Made by a program: the position numbers and the translations under genes
The notes under the pieces: generated by a model
What the model saw: only the letters and a program-made list of their open reading frames with translations
Databases searched by the model: none
Told to the model about the DNA's origin: nothing
In this document: positions 16,506 to 24,896 of the stretch, one piece after another
Layout: every line of letters starts with the position of its first letter
How positions within the stretch are numbered: the first letter of the stretch is position 1
From: Chitinophagaceae bacterium
GTDB lineage: Bacteria > Bacteroidota > Bacteroidia > Chitinophagales > Chitinophagaceae
Reading direction: 5' to 3'
DNA: 64,000 bases
Assembly (NCBI GenBank): GCA_016719165.1
Contig: JADKAJ010000002.1
Coordinates: 248,001-312,000, forward strand

Positions 16506-17390
16506 ATGAAGCCAAGTGAAATATTAGTCGTTGTCATGCGATCAATGTTGTGTCTTGCATTGGGATTAATTGCGGGTAGTCTTAATTGGCTTAATCAATG
16601 TTTCATAATCAGTTTGATTTATTTTTTTGGAATTTGGTATACAACAAAATCATACAGCCATTTCAAGTATAGATTTTTTTTTATGTCTATATTCCTCGTT
16701 CCATTTTTGCTTGTATTTGGAAGATATTCAATTGAAGAAGGCTCGAAATTCACTTATCCCATTTGGATAATGGCAATCATTAGTTCAATAGCCGCAGTCG
16801 GTATTTCTAATACTAAAAATGTAAGAAAGGGAATTGTATTATCATCCTTATATGTTATCTTTTCAGTATTGGTATCGTATGTGGGAATGCCAAATTATAT
16901 TATTTACACAGCCTACTCAAAACCATATGTAAACGAGGTGTTCCCTGAAGTTGTTTTTGAGCAAGAAAACGGGGAAGTATTTGACCTGAGAGCCATACAA
17001 GGAAAAACAATAGTTTTTGATTTTTGGGCGACATTTTGTATCCCTTGTTTTAAAAAATTTCCAGAGCTTGAAAAATTGCACAAATACTATGAAACGAGGG
17101 ACACAAATGTGCTTGTATTTGCAGTAAACCTCCCAATTCCAGAGGATAGCCCGGGATATGCAAAAAAACAAATTGGAAAATACAATTATACTTTCCCAAA
17201 ACTCTATACAAAAGACCTGGATTCATGGAAAAAGCTGAAAATAACCAATGTACCCTCATTATTTATTCTAGATAATTCACAAAATCTACGGTATAGAGGA
17301 GGATTATTCACTGGCTGGAATGAATTAATGCAGAGAACCCAAAATGTAATTTCAAAAATTCAAAAAAATAATCAGCATGGTTTTTATTAA
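16506..17390 (+). CDS. membrane-anchored TlpA-like thioredoxin
   Basis: A 294-residue protein. Residues 1-140 hold about five membrane spans. Residues about 142-285 are a periplasm-facing TlpA/thioredoxin fold with the redox motif FCIPC (Cys178, Cys181) after FDFWAT and the cis-Pro region ITNVPSLFILD. TlpA-like proteins reduce or oxidise envelope thiols. Placed in one operon with an eight-Cys fulvocin-like lipoprotein, it is the likely redox partner of that domain. Fusion of a multi-span module to the thioredoxin is unusual compared with single-anchor TlpA. Confidence 0.78.
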   Translation: MKPSEILVVVMRSMLCLALGLIAGSLNWLNQCFIISLIYFFGIWYTTKSYSHFKYRFFFMSIFLVPFLLVFGRYSIEEGSKFTYPIWIMAIISSIAAVGISNTKNVRKGIVLSSLYVIFSVLVSYVGMPNYIIYTAYSKPYVNEVFPEVVFEQENGEVFDLRAIQGKTIVFDFWATFCIPCFKKFPELEKLHKYYETRDTNVLVFAVNLPIPEDSPGYAKKQIGKYNYTFPKLYTKDLDSWKKLKITNVPSLFILDNSQNLRYRGGLFTGWNELMQRTQNVISKIQKNNQHGFY

Positions 17391-17787
17391 ATCTTTCCTT
17401 ATCATTTTAGTTTTTGCAATTATTGTAGGTTGTTCATCCAATGACCCTATGGTTGATGCAAGTAAGACTGTTATTCAAAAAACTAAAGTAACTATTGCAA
17501 ATCGGTCATTCAATTTTGGCACTATTTCGTTAGAAGATTCAATTACTTATTCATATCCAGTCATAAATTCCGGCAATAAAAATTTAATTATTAAAAATGT
17601 AAAAACAAGTTGTGGATGCACAGCACCTGAATGGGAAAAAAAACCTATTGCACCTGGAGATTCAACACTAATAAAAGTAAAATTTAATCCGGTATCAACC
17701 GGATATAATGAGAAAACTATAGTAATTAACTGTAACGTAGACAGTAGTTTTATTGTTCTTTATTTGCGTGGAACAGTAGTAAAATGA
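17377..17787 (+). CDS. DUF1573 domain lipoprotein
   Basis: A 136-residue predicted lipoprotein (lipobox IIVGCSS) made of one DUF1573 immunoglobulin-like domain. Hallmarks seen: FNFGTI, YSYPVINSGNKNLII, the Cys motif TSCGCTAPEW and YNEKTIVI. The function of the domain is unknown, but it is often found beside envelope redox genes. Its start overlaps the end of the thioredoxin gene by 14 nt, which suggests translational coupling and a shared job in the fulvocin-like cluster. Confidence 0.8.
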   Translation: MVFIKSFLIILVFAIIVGCSSNDPMVDASKTVIQKTKVTIANRSFNFGTISLEDSITYSYPVINSGNKNLIIKNVKTSCGCTAPEWEKKPIAPGDSTLIKVKFNPVSTGYNEKTIVINCNVDSSFIVLYLRGTVVK

Positions 17788-17880
17788 AGAAGCAGCTTTT
17801 TTCTCCAATGATTCATATTACTTAATAGTTATGTCTGCAAGTTATTGATAGAATAGGAAACAATACATATCTAGCCGATT

Positions 17881-18699
17881 TTACACAAAGAGATCATTAT
17901 ATAACTGTGCCCCCGGCACTACAGAATATTTCTCCAAATCAGTAATACCTTCTTTGGCCAATACTTGTTCATCCACAAATAAGTTGCCGGTACATTCGCC
18001 GGAGGGTTGGCGTAAAATATAATAAGCAGCATCAGCCAGAATGTCTGCCGTGCGGCTCATATTGGCCAGCATGGCGCCGCCCAACAAATTTCTTACAGCC
18101 GCGGTATCAATAGTGGTCCGTGGCCACAGCGCATTGGCGGCTATCCTGTCTTTGGCCAATTCCTTAGCCCAGCCAATCGTCATCATACTCATATTATACT
18201 TTGTAATAGTATAGGCCACATGCTTTTCAAACCATTTGGGATCCATATTAATGGGGGGTGATAAAGTAAGGATATGCGGGTTAGCTGCTTTTTTCAAATG
18301 CGGGATGCAGGCTTTGGTTACAAAAAATGTTCCCCGCACATTGATAGCATGCATCAGGTCAAACCGTTTGGGTTCTGTTTGCTCCGTTGTGGTTAATGAA
18401 ATAGCCGATGCGTTATTAACCAGGATATCAATACCCCCAAATTTTTCTATCGCTTTATCAATCACATTTTGCACCTGGTCATCAAAGCGTATGTCACATT
18501 GCACCGCCAATGCTTTACCACCGGCTGCTTCTATTTCAGCAGCGGCTGAAAAAATGGTACCTCCCAGTTTGGCATTTTCTTCCACGCTTTTGGCGGCAAT
18601 AACAATATTGGCCCCTTCTTTTGCCAATCGTAAAGCAATAGCTTTTCCGATACCACGGGTGGCACCGGTGATGATAGCAGTTTTGTTCTGAAACGACAT
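17881..18699 (-). CDS. SDR family oxidoreductase (HSDL2-like)
   Basis: A 272-residue NAD(P)-dependent short-chain dehydrogenase. The ATG at 18699 was chosen over a GTG 9 bp upstream because the Rossmann strand begins right after it. Features: the cofactor loop TGATRGIGKA, NNAS, and the catalytic pair in YTITKYN. The SPPINMDPKWF segment and the C-terminal part resemble HSDL2-type SDRs (peroxisomal hydroxysteroid dehydrogenase-like 2 in animals). The substrate is unknown. It is leftward, downstream of the aldo/keto reductase gene with about 100 bp between them. Confidence 0.85.
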   Translation of the reverse strand: MSFQNKTAIITGATRGIGKAIALRLAKEGANIVIAAKSVEENAKLGGTIFSAAAEIEAAGGKALAVQCDIRFDDQVQNVIDKAIEKFGGIDILVNNASAISLTTTEQTEPKRFDLMHAINVRGTFFVTKACIPHLKKAANPHILTLSPPINMDPKWFEKHVAYTITKYNMSMMTIGWAKELAKDRIAANALWPRTTIDTAAVRNLLGGAMLANMSRTADILADAAYYILRQPSGECTGNLFVDEQVLAKEGITDLEKYSVVPGAQLYNDLFV

Positions 18700-18799
18700 A
18701 TAGTTCACTTTTTAATTAATTAAACGGTACAGTCCGGTAAATACTCAGTTTGTTTTAAGGAAGTTTAAAGTCTCTCCTCCTGAGCGTTTCAGGAAGGCT

Positions 18800-19789
18800 T
18801 TAGTGCTCTGGCAAAACTGGTTTAGTTTGTACGATATCTTCAATTTGCTGCATAACAGTTGCATCTAATTTTTCAACCGCTTTTGCTGCTTTCAGATTTT
18901 CCAGCAACTGTTCTTTTTTAGTGGCCCCCAATATCGCTGTTGTTACATTCGGATTTTTAATACACCAGGCTATACTCAATTCAGCCATGGAGATGCCCAA
19001 TTCTTTTGCCAATGCTGCAAGGCCCTTTACTTTATTGAGCATATCGTCTTTCATCCAGCGGTCTTTCAACCAATCAAACCCGGTGAGACCAAACCGGCTG
19101 CCTTCGGGAATACCATCATTGTACTTTCCACTTAATAAACCGGAAGCCAATGGGCTCCAGATAGTAGTACCCATGCCAACGGTTTTAAATACCATCAGGA
19201 ATTCATTTTCCATTTTATTTCTTTCCAGCAGGTTGTATTGTGGTTGCTCCATCGAGGGACCGATCAACCCATACTGGTTGGCCACCCGGTGTGCTTCCAT
19301 GATCTCCACCCCACTCCATTCACTGGTACCCCAGTATAAAATTTTTCCTTGCTGGATTAAGTTATGCATTGTCCAAACCGTTTCCACAATGGGAGTCCCT
19401 TTATCCGGCCGGTGACAGAAAAACAGATCCAGGTATTCCATTTGTAACCGTTGCAATGCTTCATGGCAGGCTTCAACAAGGTGCTTCCTGCTTAATCCTG
19501 TCTGATTGGGTTTATTAGCCGTTCCCCGCCAGCCCCAGAAAGCTTTTGATGAAACAGTATAGGAGGTCCTGTCCCAATTTTTCTTTTTCAACACCCTTCC
19601 CATCATCTTTTCACTTTCACCCAATGCATATACCTCTGCATTGTCAAAAAAATTCACCCCGTGGTCATACGCTATGCCCATCAGTTCATCGGCCATGCTA
19701 TCATCAATCTGTTTGTGAAAACTAACCCAGCTTCCAAAAGACAGCACACTCAGCTGTAAGCCGGTCTTGCCCATATAACGATATTCCAT
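18800..19789 (-). CDS. aldo/keto reductase (Kv-beta-like)
   Basis: A 329-residue NADPH-dependent reductase with the full aldo/keto tetrad: Asp49 and Tyr54 in FFDNAEVY, Lys82 in SSKAFWG and His126 in FFCHRPD. The QPQYNLLERNKME segment and the WSPLASGLLSGKY motif fit the AKR6 group, related to voltage-gated K-channel beta subunits. It reduces aldehydes or ketones in the cytoplasm; the native substrate cannot be told. It is followed by the SDR gene on the same strand. A perfect 12-bp palindrome CAACGATCGTTG (19850-19861) sits between its start and the end of lptC. Confidence 0.9.
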   Translation of the reverse strand: MEYRYMGKTGLQLSVLSFGSWVSFHKQIDDSMADELMGIAYDHGVNFFDNAEVYALGESEKMMGRVLKKKNWDRTSYTVSSKAFWGWRGTANKPNQTGLSRKHLVEACHEALQRLQMEYLDLFFCHRPDKGTPIVETVWTMHNLIQQGKILYWGTSEWSGVEIMEAHRVANQYGLIGPSMEQPQYNLLERNKMENEFLMVFKTVGMGTTIWSPLASGLLSGKYNDGIPEGSRFGLTGFDWLKDRWMKDDMLNKVKGLAALAKELGISMAELSIAWCIKNPNVTTAILGATKKEQLLENLKAAKAVEKLDATVMQQIEDIVQTKPVLPEH

Positions 19790-19861
19790 ACAAAAATTTT
19801 ATTATTAAATACTGGAACGAAGGTAAGCGAAGATAATAACAGAAATGAGCAACGATCGTTG

Positions 19862-20437
19862 TTATTGAGGAAAGCCGTTTTCTGACACTTTTAAATTACC
19901 GGTCGTCTCTTTGAACATGATCCTCTTGAGATCCTGTGTAGCTTCCATCCCTTTTCCCCCATAAATATTTTTACCTACGCCATGATAGGTCGCATACTTA
20001 TCTGTATAAAACATTTTAGTGCCCTGGTCCCACCAGAGATCAGGTGATTTGAGAGTGTCTCCTTTAACCGTTATCACTACCACACTATCCCGCAGGTACA
20101 CTTTGTTCAGGTTTTCGTAATAGATTCCATACTTGCTATCCAGCCATGTCTCTAATTGGGTGCTGTCATCATAAAAATCACAGTGCAATTTCTTGGGAAA
20201 TTCAACAGAGATCGTATCACCAGCCACCCTGATCATCAAAGGCGCCTTCAATTTTGCTTTTAACTTTCCGTCCTGGCTCAGGTAACTTTCTACCTGGATA
20301 GCTTCTTCCTTCATCACCACTTTTTTGGTCCAGTCCTGCAGCACCTTATCATCGTTTTCACAGCCGGCCATAAAAAAACAGCCTGTAATGAAAAAGGCTG
20401 TTTGAATAATTTTTTTATAGACAGAAAACAATAACAT
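19862..20437 (-). CDS. lptC: LPS export ABC transporter periplasmic protein LptC
   Basis: A 191-residue envelope protein with lipobox FMAGC (Cys26) in its signal region. The mature part is one LptC/OstA beta-jellyroll: KLKAKLKAPLMIR, the acidic FYDD segment, AKYGIYYENLNKVYLRDSV-type strands and DTLKSPDLWWDQG. In the family it takes LPS from the LptB2FG transporter and passes it to LptA. The gene order coaX, outer-membrane protein, lptC on one strand places it in a conserved housekeeping segment. Its lipid anchor is usual for Bacteroidota versions and unlike the membrane-span anchor of E. coli LptC. Confidence 0.82.
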   Translation of the reverse strand: MLLFSVYKKIIQTAFFITGCFFMAGCENDDKVLQDWTKKVVMKEEAIQVESYLSQDGKLKAKLKAPLMIRVAGDTISVEFPKKLHCDFYDDSTQLETWLDSKYGIYYENLNKVYLRDSVVVITVKGDTLKSPDLWWDQGTKMFYTDKYATYHGVGKNIYGGKGMEATQDLKRIMFKETTGNLKVSENGFPQ

Positions 20438-20473
20438 AATTAACAGGGTAAGTTAAACCCACCAAAAAACTGT

Positions 20474-21892
20474 TTAATCGTATTTGCGTTTTACAAACCA
20501 GATATCGCTGAGGGAGAAACCTAATGAGAACCGGAACATGTTTTCTCTTAACAGGTTATCATCATTACCTCTTTTAATATACTCAAACGCCATATTGATA
20601 AAGGTGATCTGGTTAGGTGCCTGGCGGCTGATACCAACCGGCAACCCTAATCCGAATGTACCTCCGATTTGCGGAAGTTTTTGTCCCACTTTTACATAAT
20701 CAGGTCCCATAAAGAAACCAAAGCGGTAGGCTATATTACTGAAATAATTTCTTTTGGGAACCGGGCTCAGTTGTGCACCTACCTTTATCTCCCATTTATT
20801 TTGCAACGAATCTGCCTGGCCATAGAACCTGTACTGGCTCCAGTTTTGCTTGCTGAAATCCACCCCGAACAACCAGCCTCCTTCTTTATTAGGCACGGCA
20901 TATTTTTGTAATACAAACCCAAATGTGTAAGAAGCGGGAAGTTCAACAGTGCCTTTTATATCCCTGAGATCGGACACACTGTCTAACCTTACATTGCCCA
21001 AACTCTCGTCATAGATAAATGTTTCTCTCAGTTTATCCTGCCTGCCATTCATCTTTTGTGCCCAGTTGCCATAGGCGCCGATTGTCAATAACATTTTAGT
21101 ATTCAATGGAAGTTTATACTGTACACCGGCATTGAAATATAAATTACCGTAGTTGGTTCTTGTTTCATAATTGGTCCGGTAGTAACTAACCGTATCATTC
21201 AGTAAAGTTCTGCGGGTACTGTAATCCTTTTCACCAAACAGGTAGCCACCGTTCATGCCCACACTCAGTTTTTCTTCCAGTCCTTTCCTTTCCCGGCGAA
21301 ACAGGCTGAAGCCGGTTCCAATAGAGGCGAGGTAAGAACCACCATCCCCTTCAAAACCGGTAAAAGCGCTGTCAATTGGTAAACCGGTTGTCGGATCAAC
21401 CAACCTTTCATTGCGAAAGATCTTATAGCTGATCCTTGAAACAGGTCTTAGACCAAAACTCAATCCCCAGTTTTGTTTTAGCGGAACACCTACCTGTACA
21501 TAAGAAAACAAGGCATTGCTGGTAGTAAATTTTTGTGTTACTCCCGGCTCCCGAAGCGTACGATTTTCAAAATTCAGGCCCAGGTCCAGGATGGCTCTGC
21601 CGGAGCTGAGCTTTTTGGATTTCTTTTCTTTATAGGATTGAAACGAAGAATACGAAGCAGGGTTATTGAAATTGATAGCCAGGTGGTCTATATAACCGGC
21701 GGAAAGACCAGCCATACCCCGGTTGATAATATTAGTTGACGGGACCAGGTCGCCGATGCCATACCGGGAATAAGGGGAGTTATCCTGCGAAAAAACAGGG
21801 GAAACAGCAGCCAGGATCAAAATCACAAACGTCCACTTTTTGCTGTGTAACGCATTGATTATCTTAGGTGTTATTAACTTCACTAATTGCAT
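20474..21892 (-). CDS. outer-membrane beta-barrel protein (FadL-like)
   Basis: A 472-residue exported barrel. After a hydrophobic signal (about 18-35, ending VFSQ) the mature N-terminus is DNSPYSRYGIGDLVPS, followed by RGMAGLSAGYIDHLAINFNNPAS, a start typical of FadL-like Bacteroidota transporters. Many amphipathic strands follow and the end is FRFSLGFSLSDIWFVKRKYD. It overlaps the 3' end of coaX by 29 nt and precedes lptC by 36 bp, so all three are probably co-transcribed. The cargo is unknown. Confidence 0.75.
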   Translation of the reverse strand: MQLVKLITPKIINALHSKKWTFVILILAAVSPVFSQDNSPYSRYGIGDLVPSTNIINRGMAGLSAGYIDHLAINFNNPASYSSFQSYKEKKSKKLSSGRAILDLGLNFENRTLREPGVTQKFTTSNALFSYVQVGVPLKQNWGLSFGLRPVSRISYKIFRNERLVDPTTGLPIDSAFTGFEGDGGSYLASIGTGFSLFRRERKGLEEKLSVGMNGGYLFGEKDYSTRRTLLNDTVSYYRTNYETRTNYGNLYFNAGVQYKLPLNTKMLLTIGAYGNWAQKMNGRQDKLRETFIYDESLGNVRLDSVSDLRDIKGTVELPASYTFGFVLQKYAVPNKEGGWLFGVDFSKQNWSQYRFYGQADSLQNKWEIKVGAQLSPVPKRNYFSNIAYRFGFFMGPDYVKVGQKLPQIGGTFGLGLPVGISRQAPNQITFINMAFEYIKRGNDDNLLRENMFRFSLGFSLSDIWFVKRKYD

Positions 21893-22592
21893 ACAGACCT
21901 TTAAATATTAAATCAGGGTCTGCAAATATCTTGTTTTTAAGGTGTGAAGCCAAATAGACTATATCACCCCCGGTTAAAAGGACGTTAATGTTCCGGTACT
22001 TTTCCCGGTAAGCTTCTATAAAACCATCCATCTCTTTGGCCATACCTAAAACCACCCCGGAAAGAATATTGGTGTTAGTATCATACCCGATCAATGGCAC
22101 ATTGCTGTCCGCCTTTATTAAGGGAAGTTTAGCAGTATAATAGTTCAATGCTTTCAACCGCATCTCCAATCCCGGCGAAATAGCGCCTCCAATAAATTCA
22201 TGGTATTTATTAATAAAATTATAAGTGATACAAGAGCCCATACCAATTACCAGGTTATTATAGGTGGGATAATAATAAACTGCTGCAGCCGTTAATGCAA
22301 GCCTGTCGGCGCCGATAGTTTCGGGTTTGCCCACCGGGGTAGTAAATGCCACTTTGGTGAGATGGCTCAGCTTGTGAAATTTAGTAGTCGCAGCCAGCAA
22401 TTCTTCTATCACCGGGTTGTGATTGATAACAGAAGATAGTATGGATTTGGCCGGATTAAATTTATTGATAAGTGATTGTATTATTTCCAGGCCGTCATCC
22501 GGCAATACAATAGCTTCTTTCATTTCTGCTCCATGAAAGACGGCTACTTTTTTCCGGGTATTGCCAAAATCAAAACAAAGGGTTACTGACAT
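21864..22592 (-). CDS. coaX: type III pantothenate kinase
   Basis: A 242-residue cytoplasmic kinase for the first step of coenzyme A synthesis. It has the ASKHA phosphate-binding strand LCFDFGNTRKKVAVF, the GADRLALTAAAV motif, and a GMGSCITYNF strand where the ATP-binding Asp/Gly loop lies in other CoaX proteins; TGGD occurs near the end. The length is normal. An exact Bacteroidota -7 element TACATTTG ends 4 nt before the ATG on the minus strand (22604-22597), which would give a leaderless or nearly leaderless message. Confidence 0.9.
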   Translation of the reverse strand: MSVTLCFDFGNTRKKVAVFHGAEMKEAIVLPDDGLEIIQSLINKFNPAKSILSSVINHNPVIEELLAATTKFHKLSHLTKVAFTTPVGKPETIGADRLALTAAAVYYYPTYNNLVIGMGSCITYNFINKYHEFIGGAISPGLEMRLKALNYYTAKLPLIKADSNVPLIGYDTNTNILSGVVLGMAKEMDGFIEAYREKYRNINVLLTGGDIVYLASHLKNKIFADPDLIFKGLYAISEVNNT

Positions 22593-22612
22593 GCAACAAA
22601 TGTAAGGCCTTC

Positions 22613-23875
22613 CTAGAACTCTTCCTTTTCCAGTGATAACAAGTATATTTTTGCTTTCTCCCGGATCAATTCCACCCGATTATTATGGACTTTAGCGGGG
22701 TAGTTTAATGCCTCAGTAGCCCAATATTTTGCTCTTTCCGTATTATTATATCTTCTGTAAAAATTCATAAGATCCAGACGACTTTGTAAAAGATGCGGAG
22801 TCAAATACAGGCTCATCAAGTAATGCATTTCTGCATTTCCATAATCTTCCAATTCATCATGACATTTGGCAATAAGTGAATGGGCTATTTGGTTGCAATG
22901 ATACTTATGAAACTTATTAAACCAATTGACAGCCAAATCCAATCTTCTTGTATCATACAAAAGGTCCAGATAGAATATGGTGAACTGAGGATCCTTTTTA
23001 AACTTATCAGAAACCTCATATGCTAACTGAAAGGCTTTTGTTCTATGCCCATCCTTGACAAATTGCTTTATGCAGGAAAAATTCTTTTTATCCATAAAAT
23101 GGTTGTATATAGAAATGGAAAGGCCCGTACACAATAAAACGGTAAAAAAAATAATGAACCTCCTGAACCAACGAATTTTGAAAATACTATAATCACTTAC
23201 AAGGTAACCTATCAAAAAAATAGAGCCGATTGAAATAAAAATATTATGCAATGGGTAAGAAAACAGGCACCCTACAAAAACAGGTATCAAAATAGCACCT
23301 GCCCAGCCTTTGTGAGAGTTTATATTTGCAAAACAAGCCTTTAAAACAAAATATGTAATAAAAACAGAGCATAATAATCCGACAAAGCCAAATTCAATGG
23401 AGAAATGCAACAATTCATTAAATGCAAAATAACAATCATTGGCGAGCATTGCTTCCTTAGTATATAATGAGGTGTTTGAGAAGTAAGCAGCCTGTAAATG
23501 ATTAATCTCCGGATTGAACTTACCAATGCCAACACCTGCCAGCCAATTTTCTTTCCATAATTTAAATGCTTGTTTCCAAATAAACCAACGGCCGATAGAA
23601 GAATCGGTCTTCACTAAGACAGTTAAAAAAACAACGCTTAGAAACAACAGCACAAAAGTCCATCTTGTATAAATCTTCTTTTTTAACTTGCTGACTATAT
23701 AAGGATACAAAACATATGCAGTAGTTGTCAAACTTGCCAAAATAGCAGTTCGACTCTGAAAGTATAATTGCAGAACAATAAGCGCTAGTAATAAAGAAAA
23801 AAAGTATTTCCGTGATATATAATACTTATATCGGCAAAATATCCAGAATAGGCCTCCAAATAAAAATGAAGCCAT
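22613..23875 (-). CDS. O-antigen ligase-like/TPR protein, probably 5'-truncated
   Basis: 420 residues. About six to seven membrane spans hold Wzy/WaaL-type blocks: FQSRTAILASL, GVGIGKF and FNELLHFSIEFG, standing for the conserved Arg and the periplasmic His loop. From about 265 to the end there are TPR-like helices. Family members usually have 10-12 spans before this point. Here the open frame begins only 14 codons before the ATG, and the next gene ends 45 bp away, so roughly the first half of the membrane domain is missing. It is therefore either a deletion remnant or a divergent short form. The gene is AT-rich like its two right neighbours. Confidence 0.7.
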   Translation of the reverse strand: MASFLFGGLFWIFCRYKYYISRKYFFSLLLALIVLQLYFQSRTAILASLTTTAYVLYPYIVSKLKKKIYTRWTFVLLFLSVVFLTVLVKTDSSIGRWFIWKQAFKLWKENWLAGVGIGKFNPEINHLQAAYFSNTSLYTKEAMLANDCYFAFNELLHFSIEFGFVGLLCSVFITYFVLKACFANINSHKGWAGAILIPVFVGCLFSYPLHNIFISIGSIFLIGYLVSDYSIFKIRWFRRFIIFFTVLLCTGLSISIYNHFMDKKNFSCIKQFVKDGHRTKAFQLAYEVSDKFKKDPQFTIFYLDLLYDTRRLDLAVNWFNKFHKYHCNQIAHSLIAKCHDELEDYGNAEMHYLMSLYLTPHLLQSRLDLMNFYRRYNNTERAKYWATEALNYPAKVHNNRVELIREKAKIYLLSLEKEEF

Positions 23876-23920
23876 CAGTGCGAGTAGAGAAGAAGTATTA
23901 ATAAGTATAAAATTTCAATT

Positions 23921-24736
23921 TTACCGCTTATTAATAAATAATTTTTCAATAAACCAGTCAATTTCTTTTACAAGATTAGGCTGTCTGTTCTTTGCAACTA
24001 TTAATCGCCTAATTAAATCATCTTTGTTATCAGAAATTTTTTCCAATTTTACTGGATCATTAAACCAAATTATATTTTTATCAACCCTTTTAATTTGTGA
24101 AGTGTCGTTTCTGGATTCCATTAGCTCATAAGCAGATTTTGAATATCTATTCCCCAAAAGACAGTCCCAGGTTAATCCAAGATTTATACTATGATAATTG
24201 TAATTAGGGAGTAATTGTAGTTTTAATGGACATCCAAAAGGAGATTGAAAATAAATATACTCAGGTACTTCTTTTGCAAAAATAGCAATGTGATATTTCC
24301 CCATAGTATCAGTTTTTAACCCTGATATTTCTTTTGAAGGAAAGGAAATACCGGCCAATTTAACAGGAATTCCTGATGCATCAGATACCTCTCCTGAAAA
24401 ATATATACTATCTGTTGACATTTTTGTTTCTGCTACATAATTTACTTTGTTTGATCGAAAAAACAAAGAAGGCATATTCTCAAAACTTCTGATAAATAAG
24501 TTTTCGCTTGTTAGATAGTACTTACCAGTTCCAATTGTATAGATACTAGTATCATTTTTAAAAGACACCATAAAGAAAGAAGAATCCTTCCCAAACCAGT
24601 AATATCCTCTTGTCATTGCTTTCTCATAAGAATCTCCGCCAAAATAGAGCCCTTGAGAGATTTTTAACTCATTTTGGCTATATAAACCTGTACATAGAAA
24701 CTGAAATGAAATATGTAATAATATTCTTTTTCTCAT
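23921..24736 (-). CDS. secreted protein with carboxypeptidase-regulatory-like domain
   Basis: 271 residues from the ATG at 24736, chosen because a signal peptide follows (MRKRILLHISFQFLCTGLYSQ). Residues about 120-185 fit a small beta-sandwich of the carboxypeptidase regulatory-like type: YFSGEVSDASGIPVKLAG, then SGLKTDTMGKYHIAI. The rest is not recognised and ends in a charged helical tail. The start lies 11 nt after the alternative-frame stop of the upstream lipoprotein gene. Function unknown. Confidence 0.6.
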   Translation of the reverse strand: MRKRILLHISFQFLCTGLYSQNELKISQGLYFGGDSYEKAMTRGYYWFGKDSSFFMVSFKNDTSIYTIGTGKYYLTSENLFIRSFENMPSLFFRSNKVNYVAETKMSTDSIYFSGEVSDASGIPVKLAGISFPSKEISGLKTDTMGKYHIAIFAKEVPEYIYFQSPFGCPLKLQLLPNYNYHSINLGLTWDCLLGNRYSKSAYELMESRNDTSQIKRVDKNIIWFNDPVKLEKISDNKDDLIRRLIVAKNRQPNLVKEIDWFIEKLFINKR

Positions 24737-24746
24737 TTTAAAAAAT

Positions 24747-24896
24747 TTAATCACAAGGATCTCCCTTTGCTTGCTCAGCATTGATATTTACATTATCTCC
24801 ATAAGGATCTTTTTCAGCATTAACCGCATTTTTAATTCTCTCCTTATCAATAAAACTTAAAGAATTAAAAGCGATTGAATCAAAGTTCCAGCCCAT
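24747..24896 (-). pseudogene. frameshifted C-terminus of the HExxH lipoprotein
   Basis: In the -1 frame relative to the end of the upstream lipoprotein gene there is an open stretch of 49 codons with the composition of real coding sequence (AFNSLSFIDKERIKNAVNAE, ending KGDPCD) and a stop 11 nt before the next gene. The annotated frame instead ends abruptly in SLLIL. A one-base deletion near 24880-24895 would explain both. Alternatively it is a separate short gene starting at the ATG at 24896, which I think less likely. Confidence 0.5.

Noticed and set aside
19850..19861. CAACGATCGTTG palindrome as an operator
   Set aside because: Perfect but only 12 bp, directly abutting the end of lptC; no other support.
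24870..24896. Programmed frameshift in the HExxH lipoprotein gene
   Set aside because: No slippery heptamer occurs in the right phase near the end of the frame.
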